Assembly: GCA_021768055.1 (NCBI GenBank)
Contig: JAASSE010000121.1
Location: forward strand, 1 to 5,077
Source of the DNA: Gammaproteobacteria bacterium
GTDB taxonomy: Bacteria; Pseudomonadota; Gammaproteobacteria; SZUA-229
Length of the DNA stretch: 5,077 bases
Direction: 5' to 3'
Both the position numbers and the translations under genes were made by a program. Numbering within the stretch: the first letter of the stretch is position 1; each line of letters starts with the position of its first letter. Of this stretch, positions 1 through 4,971 are shown one piece after another. The notes under the pieces were generated by a model, which saw only the letters and a program-made list of their open reading frames with translations, made no database searches and was not told the DNA's origin.

Positions 1-203
1 ATCTCCAACTTCTCGATTTTTTTACAGCCGTTGAAAACACCGTTCATATGGAAGTGAATGCGGATTCCATCCGGAAAAGCTTCTTTCGGATAGTTCGGGT
101 CGGTTAACGAGACCCACCAGATCGGCGTCAAGTAAATAACGATCAGCAAGCCGATGGCGACCGCCACCAGACTGTTTGCCACCAGTGATCGTTTGTTTTC
201 CAT
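1..203 (-). CDS. Membrane-anchored nos-cluster protein, N-terminal part
   Basis: The gene is cut by the left window edge; 67 codons are visible. The ATG at 203-201 is the first possible start, because an in-frame TAA lies ten codons upstream. The Shine-Dalgarno match is weak. Residues about 7-26 form one hydrophobic membrane segment, followed by TPIWWVSLTDPNYP and then HMNGVFNGCKKIEKLE. From memory, a membrane helix followed by a W-x-x-x-L-x-x-P-x-YP motif and an N-G-x-x-x(4)-KIE-like stretch resembles a family of small, several-helix membrane proteins of unknown function. These are often found beside nos cytochrome and nosL or nosD genes. It follows the diheme cytochrome gene by 37 bases on the same strand and is probably co-transcribed with it. 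Cys60 is the only cysteine seen and there is no CxxCH, so nothing in this part suggests heme binding. A NosB-like identity is possible but not shown. The gene call is solid; the family assignment is moderate. Confidence 0.72.
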   Translation of the reverse strand, partial: MENKRSLVANSLVAVAIGLLIVIYLTPIWWVSLTDPNYPKEAFPDGIRIHFHMNGVFNGCKKIEKLE

Positions 204-240
204 AGCGGAACCCGGATCCCTTTGTTGAACTTATCCGTAA

Positions 241-954
241 TCAGTCAAAATCAGGATTGGTCCAGTCTGCAGACGGCGCCAGGTCTTTTTTCGGAACCGG
301 TATGCGCGATACGTAATTGATCACCATCTGCATGTCCTTGTTGCTGAAGCCCTTGATTTGCTTGACCATGTCCGGGTTGGCATTGCGGCGCTTGCCGTCA
401 CGGATCCACTCGAACTGGCGCATCATGTACTTGTAATGCTGACCCTGGATTTTCGGATAGAACTTCTCGGCGCTGCCCTCACCGTTTTCACCATGGCATT
501 CAACACAGTTAACTTTATACAGTTTCTTGCCCTGCTCAAATTCGGGCGTGCCTTTCGCCCACTCGCCCTTGCCATTGACGGGGGTCATCGGCAGTTTCTG
601 GGTATAGGCCACAACATCGGCCAGCGCCTGGGCACCGCCAATGGCACGCGGTAATGCGAACGGGTACATGGTCGGGTTATCGCGGTTGCCCTCACGGATG
701 TCAGCGAGCTGCTTGATCAACACCGCGGCATGCTGCCCGGCCAGCTGCGGGAAGGTACCGTCGTCCTTGCCCCAGCCTTCCGGCAAATGACAGCCGGAAC
801 AGACTTCGTAGACATCCATCCCGTTCTCCAGGTCGGGCTTGAGATCCATGGCCTCTTCACGTTCACCACCGCCTTCCAGCCAGGCCAGAGATGCAGTAGA
901 AAATGTTAAACCAATAACCGAAGTGATCGTAGCCAGAATTAGCCTGCTGTTCAT
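241..954 (-). CDS. Periplasmic diheme cytochrome c (c4-like)
   Basis: The 237-residue protein has a Sec signal peptide (hydrophobic to about residue 22, probable cleavage after STASLA, residue 24). Two c-type heme sites follow: C52-S-G-C55-H56 and C150-V-E-C153-H154. Each begins a cytochrome c domain of about 100 residues containing the (F/Y)P-x-(I/L)-x-GQ segment (residues 68-74 and 166-172) and a downstream basic turn. Likely distal methionines are M96 (PTMYPFA) and M196 (NPDMVKQ), so both hemes are probably His/Met. The two-domain layout and length fit the cytochrome c4 type. Known proteins of this type shuttle electrons to terminal oxidoreductases, and the nos context suggests delivery to NosZ. 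The ATG at 954 has GGGGAA seven bases upstream. A predicted FNR-type promoter lies about 90 bases upstream, so this gene probably heads its own transcript and carries the membrane protein gene with it. The exact electron partner is inferred. Confidence 0.93.
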   Translation of the reverse strand: MNSRLILATITSVIGLTFSTASLAWLEGGGEREEAMDLKPDLENGMDVYEVCSGCHLPEGWGKDDGTFPQLAGQHAAVLIKQLADIREGNRDNPTMYPFALPRAIGGAQALADVVAYTQKLPMTPVNGKGEWAKGTPEFEQGKKLYKVNCVECHGENGEGSAEKFYPKIQGQHYKYMMRQFEWIRDGKRRNANPDMVKQIKGFSNKDMQMVINYVSRIPVPKKDLAPSADWTNPDFD

Positions 955-988
955 ATACCGTTCCCCGCTATGTGTTTGAATGTATTAC

Positions 989-1006
989 TCACCAGCCTGC
1001 TGGTGA
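989..1006 (-). other. Perfect 7-bp hairpin in leader of cytochrome gene
   Basis: TCACCAG and CTGGTGA are perfect inverted repeats separated by the four-base loop CCTG. No run of T follows on either strand, so this is not an intrinsic terminator. It lies between the predicted transcription start (about 1044) and the cytochrome start codon (954), inside the putative leader RNA. It could stabilise the 5' end or mark a processing point. The structure is seen; the function is a guess. Confidence 0.4.
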
Positions 1007-1050
1007 AACGTGGTGTATTCAATAACAAATACTGATCGATGCGTTGCGCA

Positions 1051-1093
1051 ATCCTAGCATCAGTTACCTGCCCGTGTAATTGAGATAAATCAA
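1051..1093 (-). promoter_or_regulatory. FNR-type box with extended -10, second promoter
   Basis: On the - strand, TTGATTTATCTCAA (1093-1080) matches the FNR/DNR consensus TTGAT-N4-ATCAA at 9 of 10 positions. Downstream is TGCTAGGAT (1059-1051), an extended -10 (TGn followed by TAGGAT, 4/6 to TATAAT). With +1 at an A near 1044-1045, the box is centred at about -41.5 to -42.5, the class II activator position. It lies in the only sizeable gap between the cytochrome genes and points toward the diheme cytochrome at 954. The same architecture is predicted for nosZ, so the units would be co-induced when oxygen falls or nitrogen oxides appear. Which CRP/FNR-family regulator binds cannot be told from the site. 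Confidence 0.55.
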
Positions 1094-1168
1094 TAACAAA
1101 ATCCTTGAATTTCCTCAGGTTTTGCCCGTTTTCCGGCCGCAACGACTGCAATCGATGGCAGCGGTCAT

Positions 1169-1882
1169 CTAGTCGTCATCCAGCGTGGCCAGGTACGCCA
1201 GCATACCGTCGAATTCGGCGTCGCTGATTTCATTGAAAATCTCGGCATCGTCAGGGTCATCGTCATGCAACCGTTCGCCCGAACGATAGTTCTTGATCTG
1301 GCGCCACAGGTATTCACTGTACTGTCCGGCAAGCATCGGCGCTCTCTTTTTTTTGCTGCCATAACCGTCCTTTGCGTGACAGGTAGAGCATTCATCCTCG
1401 TAGACCTTGCGCCCCAGTTCTTTATCCCCGGGGATGTTCTTGATGTTGACTACCCGTTTGCTCGCATGCAGGCGTTCCAGTGCATCAAAGTTCTCTTCAT
1501 CGATCGGCTGCAGTTTTGTCGGTAGCTGTATGCTTGCCAGGTACTCGGAAATAATGCGCACATCATCGCCCGGCAGCTCCCTCTCGTTCGCAAACGGGAT
1601 CATCGGAATATTGATGCGCTTTCGTTCCTTGAAATCTTTCAGCTGTTTGGCAATATATGCCGCATCGAGGCCGGCAATGCGGGGGTATTCACCTTCAATA
1701 CTGCCCTGGCCGAATACACCATGACAGCCGGCGCAGGTCTCGTTGATTTCCTCGCCGTATTCCATGTCCAGCTCCTGTTGTTCGCTGCCTGATCCGACAA
1801 GCGGAAACAGCATCAACAGGGAGAACAACAGCCGCGCGATTAATGCCAGTCGTAAGCCAGGCCCCATCGCGCGCCTGCTCAC
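1169..1882 (-). CDS. Diheme cytochrome c with acidic C-terminal domain
   Basis: The 237-residue protein has two heme sites, C50-A-G-C53-H54 and C165-S-T-C168-H169, each opening a domain like those of the neighbouring cytochromes (YPRIAGLDAAY at 66-76, PMLAGQYSEY at 182-191). A basic, leucine-rich N-terminus (about 9-29) is a Sec signal or uncleaved anchor. M94 (NIPMIPFA) suits the first heme. In the second domain the equivalent place reads DPDDAEIFNEIS with no methionine, so that heme may be five-coordinate or use another ligand such as H206. Residues 206-237 are strikingly acidic. The GTG at 1882 overlaps the stop of the upstream monoheme gene as GTGA, suggesting translational coupling. An ATG five codons further in (1867) has AGCAGG upstream and is a plausible alternative start. 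Expected role: periplasmic electron transfer toward NosZ, by context. No terminator is visible after its TAG. Confidence 0.9.
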   Translation of the reverse strand: MSRRAMGPGLRLALIARLLFSLLMLFPLVGSGSEQQELDMEYGEEINETCAGCHGVFGQGSIEGEYPRIAGLDAAYIAKQLKDFKERKRINIPMIPFANERELPGDDVRIISEYLASIQLPTKLQPIDEENFDALERLHASKRVVNIKNIPGDKELGRKVYEDECSTCHAKDGYGSKKKRAPMLAGQYSEYLWRQIKNYRSGERLHDDDPDDAEIFNEISDAEFDGMLAYLATLDDD

Positions 1883-2205
1883 TTCATGGTTGCAATATAG
1901 TCAGCCAGCGTTTTCATTTCCTCATCGTTAACAAGATGCATGATACCTTTCATCGCAGCAGACATTCCGTTTGCGCGTTTGCCGCTCTTGATGTCTTTCA
2001 TCTGCTGCAGTGAATAGGCTGCATTCTGCCCGGCGATTTTTGGATAGGCAGGCATAATGGTTGTCTTGCCGTCTTTACCATGACAGGTGAAGCAGGTCTT
2101 TGTCTGGTACAGCTTGGCGCCGTCTGCTGCAAAAGACGCCGGCGATGAAATCAGTAAAGCAGCCGTCATCACTGCTGTAATCTTGAGTTTTGCATGGGTC
2201 ATCAT
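1879..2205 (-). CDS. Small periplasmic monoheme cytochrome c
   Basis: Start chosen at 2205, giving 108 residues. AAGG at 2214-2211 lies five bases before this ATG (eight before the adjacent ATG at 2202), whereas the furthest-upstream ATG at 2217 has no Shine-Dalgarno and would place the AAGG inside the gene. A Sec signal ends near SPASFA (residue 26). The mature protein of about 82 residues has one heme site, C38-F-T-C41-H42, then YPKIAGQNAAY, then GKRANGMSAAMKGIMHLV, where M81 or M85 is the likely axial ligand. It is a single copy of the domain found twice in each diheme neighbour. It is the first gene after the nosZ terminator, and its stop overlaps the next start. Clade II nos clusters commonly encode small c-type cytochromes (such as NosC1 and NosC2 in Wolinella) that link the quinol side to NosZ. 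Orthology to either is not claimed. Confidence 0.9.
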   Translation of the reverse strand: MMTHAKLKITAVMTAALLISSPASFAADGAKLYQTKTCFTCHGKDGKTTIMPAYPKIAGQNAAYSLQQMKDIKSGKRANGMSAAMKGIMHLVNDEEMKTLADYIATMK

Positions 2206-2226
2206 AGTTACCTTCATATCTGTTTT

Positions 2227-2257
2227 GTAAAAAAGGGGGCGATATTATCGCCCCCTT
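2227..2257 (-). terminator. Strong intrinsic terminator after nosZ
   Basis: Perfect inverted repeats of 11 bp (2257-2247 and 2243-2233, GC-rich core GGGGGCGAT) flank a three-base loop. On the - strand they are followed by TTTTTTAC. It lies 27 bases beyond the nosZ stop and ends about 22 bases before the chosen start of the monoheme cytochrome. This is a textbook factor-independent terminator in the direction of nosZ transcription. It probably limits read-through so that NosZ is made in excess over the cytochromes, or protects the 3' end of the nosZ mRNA. Confidence 0.9.
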
Positions 2258-2283
2258 GGATTGCCGATTACAACTAAAGATTA

Positions 2284-4593
2284 TTATTTAATCTTCTTCG
2301 CCTTGTTTTCTTCAAGATAAGTCTTGGCGCGTAATCCTAGATCAGCCGTCTTGACCTGGTACTGCCACCACTGGTTGGCCCAGAGCATGGCGTTATTCCA
2401 GTCTTTCTTGGCTGCTGCGGCCTCAGACTTCTGTTTCGCACCCTTGGCGAAGCCAAGCTGGTCGGTTGCGTCCTCAACCAGAGCAACAACTGTCGGGAAA
2501 TCCTTGTAGTTGTGGCTGGTAATGAAGGCAACAACCTGATCGATGACTTCCTGGGTTGCAATATTGGTTTCAACCTGCTTCTTGTAGTCTGCTTCTGTAT
2601 AGGTCGTACCCGCCTTCAGGCCAACAGCCTTGGCCTTGTAGCCTTTGGGCTGAACCAGCAGATAACCCTGCATTTCAAGGTGCAGTGCCGAGCAGAACTC
2701 GGTGCAGTAGTAAGGATAGACACCGGCCTTGTCAGCTACAAACGTGGAGGATGCCGTCTTGCCCGGCTCGATGGAGAGCTGAACGTTCTGGCCGTACATG
2801 GCGAAACCGTGTACTTCGTCCTGGGCACGCTCGAGGTTGGTGAAGTGCAGTGACACGGTATCACCCTCGGTAACCTCGATGATTTCAGGCGTGATGTGTG
2901 AACGGATGGTAGTGCCATAAACATGCACCGTGCACTTGCCTTTGGCATCGCAGGTACGTTCGGTCTTTTCACGTCCGGCACGGGTCTTATAGGGTGAACG
3001 CGAATCGGTGCGGCTGTTCCAGCCAGATTTATAGCGCACCCCCGGTTTCAGCTTGTCCGCAGCAATCGACACAGCATAGTGCGGCTCACCCAGTGGCAGC
3101 GGCATGTCATACAGCAGTTCCATCTTTTCACCACTGATGTCGATCAACTGATGGTTCTGCGGATGCAGCGGTCCAACCGGATTGAAGCGGTCGATCGACA
3201 GCTTGTTCAGCGCCACCAGGTATTTTCCTTTCGGATCCATGGTGTCACCCTGCATGGTCATCAAATGGCCGACGTTGTAGTGAATCGGCAACTGGTCGAG
3301 CACCTTGCCCTGGCAATAGTCCCACTTGGTGATCATGGAATCAACATAGATCGAGGTGTAGGCAACACATTTTTTGGAATCATACTGCGTATGCAGCGGA
3401 CCCAGGCCTACGTTAACCGATTTATGCAAGGCATCATTGAGTGCAATGATGGGAATGCCGTAGGGGTCCTTGCCTTCAAATTTCTTGCTTTTGATGGCTT
3501 TCTGGATCTTGTCCCAGCTGTATACCCAGGTGTGGCTGTCGAGCTTGCCGGAAACGGTGATGTACTTGCCGTCCGGGGTGACATCAACACCGTGCGGACT
3601 CTTGGGCTCCGGAATCAGGTACAGCAGGCCTTCTTTCACCGCCTGTTTCATGTCGATCAGGTAGTGGCCCTTGCTTTTCTTGACCTTGCCCGCCTTCACC
3701 AGTTCGGCAGCTTTCTTCCAGTTGGTGACGTGCATGAAGTCAGTGTCCTTGGACGAACAGCCTGCTTCAAACGGCGGACGTCCACGCTCGGTGCCGCCGA
3801 CATAACGCTCGGAACAGAACGAGTTGTTGAAGCCCCAGCCATAAGAAGGCCCTTTACCGGCGTCAGCCAGATCCTGGCTGTACGGTGGCATCTCGAAGGT
3901 GAATGACTGCGACTCGTCGATGCGGCCCTTTTCCTTATTAAACTTCCAGTAGGTCAAACCGCCGCGGTACTTCTCGTTGAATTCTTCCAGCGGTACGAAC
4001 TCGTCTGCAAACGGTGCGGCATACTGGGCCGGGTCCATGACGTACTCTGAATTCGGGGTAACGTAGGCGCCGCCGTGTGCATTCTTGAAATAGGGGCTGA
4101 CCACGATCTGCTTGGTCTCGAAGTCATGCAGGTCGATCACAGCAATACGCGGGTTGGCCTTGTCGTTGATGAACAGGTAGTGGCCGTCAGTCTTGCCGTC
4201 GGTTTCGGTGATCGCCGGGTGGTGGGTATCACCGTAGTAGATGTCCTTGCCGTTGATGCGTCCCTGTGCCAGCACCGCCTTGGACTCATCATCGAAACCG
4301 TAGCCCTGCCAGGGCTCCGGTGTGAACACACCGATATACTTGAGGATGCGCATGGATGGAACACCATACACAATCACCTGCCCACTCTGGCCGCCCGAGC
4401 TGAATACGATGAATTCGTCCCTGCCACCGGTCGGTGTGTAGGTCTTTGCGGCGGCAAGAATATTTTTCTCCGTGAGGCCGCGGTCTTTCATGACTTGCTC
4501 GAGTGTTTTGGCTGACCAGGCTGATGTCGATATCGACAAACCAAGCACGAGACCGGTACACACTGACAGAGCACGGGTGGTAAAGGTGTTCAT
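2284..4593 (-). CDS. nosZ: Nitrous oxide reductase, Sec-dependent clade II type
   Basis: This 769-residue periplasmic copper enzyme reduces N2O to N2, the last step of denitrification. The N-terminus (residues 1-28, MNTFTTRALSV... ending near AWSA) is a Sec signal without twin arginines, the hallmark of clade II. The beta-propeller carries the seven CuZ histidines: H124 and H125 (DTHHP), H173 (NAHGG), H334 (SPHGV), H401 (GPLHT), H443 (VGHL) and H505 (GEPHY). The C-terminal cupredoxin domain has the CuA ligands H595 (EVHGF), C630, C634, H638 and M641 in CTEFCSALHLEM. Glu632 stands where clade I enzymes have Trp. After about residue 650 there is an extra tail of about 115 residues with no heme motif, which clade I NosZ lacks. 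The ATG at 4593 has GGAGG five bases upstream. The frame is open for 30 more codons, but those begin upstream of the predicted transcription start. Expression is probably FNR/DNR-dependent. All ligands are intact, so the enzyme looks functional. Confidence 0.98.
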   Translation of the reverse strand: MNTFTTRALSVCTGLVLGLSISTSAWSAKTLEQVMKDRGLTEKNILAAAKTYTPTGGRDEFIVFSSGGQSGQVIVYGVPSMRILKYIGVFTPEPWQGYGFDDESKAVLAQGRINGKDIYYGDTHHPAITETDGKTDGHYLFINDKANPRIAVIDLHDFETKQIVVSPYFKNAHGGAYVTPNSEYVMDPAQYAAPFADEFVPLEEFNEKYRGGLTYWKFNKEKGRIDESQSFTFEMPPYSQDLADAGKGPSYGWGFNNSFCSERYVGGTERGRPPFEAGCSSKDTDFMHVTNWKKAAELVKAGKVKKSKGHYLIDMKQAVKEGLLYLIPEPKSPHGVDVTPDGKYITVSGKLDSHTWVYSWDKIQKAIKSKKFEGKDPYGIPIIALNDALHKSVNVGLGPLHTQYDSKKCVAYTSIYVDSMITKWDYCQGKVLDQLPIHYNVGHLMTMQGDTMDPKGKYLVALNKLSIDRFNPVGPLHPQNHQLIDISGEKMELLYDMPLPLGEPHYAVSIAADKLKPGVRYKSGWNSRTDSRSPYKTRAGREKTERTCDAKGKCTVHVYGTTIRSHITPEIIEVTEGDTVSLHFTNLERAQDEVHGFAMYGQNVQLSIEPGKTASSTFVADKAGVYPYYCTEFCSALHLEMQGYLLVQPKGYKAKAVGLKAGTTYTEADYKKQVETNIATQEVIDQVVAFITSHNYKDFPTVVALVEDATDQLGFAKGAKQKSEAAAAKKDWNNAMLWANQWWQYQVKTADLGLRAKTYLEENKAKKIK

Positions 4594-4598
4594 AACAT

Positions 4599-4603
4599 CC
4601 TCC
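4599..4603 (-). promoter_or_regulatory. nosZ: Ribosome binding site deciding the nosZ start
   Basis: GGAGG on the - strand, five bases before the ATG at 4593. It fixes the start directly ahead of the signal peptide and argues against the 30-codon-longer reading that begins at 4683, which has no comparable site. Confidence 0.85.
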
Positions 4604-4644
4604 AATGTAGATGTGCTGAGTGTTATTGTTTCAAATACTGTTGG

Positions 4645-4676
4645 TATGGAAGAAATCCCATAGTCGTAGAACAATA
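4645..4676 (-). promoter_or_regulatory. nosZ: nosZ -10 element, predicted start and 5' stem-loop
   Basis: TATTGT (4676-4671) matches the -10 consensus at 4 of 6 positions and predicts +1 at an A, position 4664. This puts the neighbouring FNR box exactly at -41.5. The leader RNA would be 71 bases. Its very beginning contains TATGG and CCATA (4662-4658 and 4649-4645) as a 5-bp stem with an 8-base loop, which could shield the 5' end. There is no good -35 hexamer, as expected for a class II activated promoter. Confidence 0.6.
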
Positions 4677-4697
4677 CGTCCAAGTCGTTAAAAAGCC

Positions 4698-4713
4698 TTT
4701 GATATATATCAAA
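4698..4713 (-). promoter_or_regulatory. Perfect FNR/DNR-type operator for nosZ
   Basis: TTTGATATATATCAAA is a fully symmetrical 16-bp site whose core, TTGATATATATCAA, matches the consensus TTGAT-N4-ATCAA at 10 of 10 positions. FNR (oxygen-sensing) and DNR/NNR (nitric-oxide-sensing) proteins use nearly the same site, so the sequence does not say which one acts. Its centre (4705.5) is 41.5 bases upstream of the predicted nosZ start. Confidence 0.88.
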
Positions 4714-4726
4714 TTAGAAGGATTTT

Positions 4727-4742
4727 TGTGTGATATCACACA
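4727..4742. promoter_or_regulatory. Perfect 16-bp palindrome, unidentified operator
   Basis: TGTGTGATATCACACA is a perfect palindrome 13 bases beyond the FNR box. Read as TGTGT-N6-ACACA it differs by one base per half from the CRP consensus TGTGA-N6-TCACA, so a CRP/FNR-superfamily regulator is plausible. It does not match FNR half-sites. Its centre is at -70.5 from the predicted nosZ start, near the -71.5 position used by class I activators. The palindrome is certain; the regulator is unknown. Confidence 0.6.
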
Positions 4743-4770
4743 CTAATTGGTTCGATTTACCACATACACA

Positions 4771-4798
4771 TTGAATGAAACCGAATCTCACTTAGAAT
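4771..4798 (+). promoter_or_regulatory. Candidate sigma-70 promoter of divergent gene
   Basis: TTGAAT (4771-4776; 4/6 to TTGACA) and TAGAAT (4793-4798; 5/6 to TATAAT) are separated by 16 bases and would start transcription near 4805. The leader would be about 167 bases, which is long, so a closer promoter is possible. No better pair was seen between 4743 and 4971. Confidence 0.35.
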
Positions 4799-4971
4799 AG
4801 GCATGTCTATACACGGTATACCCGGTACATGCATATTTAAGGTATTGATCAATTATTAATCCCTGTCAGTCTGTCATATCCTGACCTGTTTCAGATGCCG
4901 TCTATGGCATTGGAATATCATCAGGCTGTGCTTGAGCTGACTGTGAAAAACGGGAATCAGAACAACTTACG
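4799..4971. other. Leader/intergenic stretch with inverted repeats
   Basis: Non-coding stretch before the divergent gene. It holds GCATGT (4801-4806) and ACATGC (4827-4832) as 6-bp inverted repeats 20 bases apart, with GGTATACC between them. It also holds TTGATCAA (4845-4852) and a small hairpin, ATGCC/GGCAT (4895-4899 and 4906-4910). None matches a riboswitch or RNA gene known to me, and none ends in a T-run. Confidence 0.3.

Noticed and set aside
951..1151. 66-codon open frame on the - strand, TTG start, ending in ATGA overlap with the cytochrome gene
   Set aside because: It begins with TTG and no ribosome binding site, its C-terminal part is not domain-like, and a likely promoter and hairpin lie inside it. 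It is kept only as a possible gene remnant.
1115..1168. 17-codon CxxC-containing peptide following TAGATG
   Set aside because: Too short to support as a gene by itself; one CxxC in 17 residues can arise by chance.
3079..3906. 275-codon open frame on the + strand antisense to nosZ
   Set aside because: It lies wholly within nosZ in the opposite direction, where NosZ ligand motifs prove the coding strand. It looks like a codon-bias shadow with no start signals or recognisable domains.
4623..4661. 12-codon open frame in the nosZ leader (ATG at 4661)
   Set aside because: It starts within three bases of the predicted 5' end with no ribosome binding site, and the peptide has no leader-peptide features such as repeated codons.
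4594..4683. 30-codon N-terminal extension of nosZ
   Set aside because: It would start upstream of the predicted transcription start, lacks a Shine-Dalgarno and would bury the signal peptide. GGAGG before the ATG at 4593 is decisive.
4845..4859. TTGATCAATTATTAA as a possible FNR box for the divergent gene
   Set aside because: The TTGAT half-site is not followed by ATCAA at the required four-base spacing. The overlapping TTGATCAA palindrome is too short.
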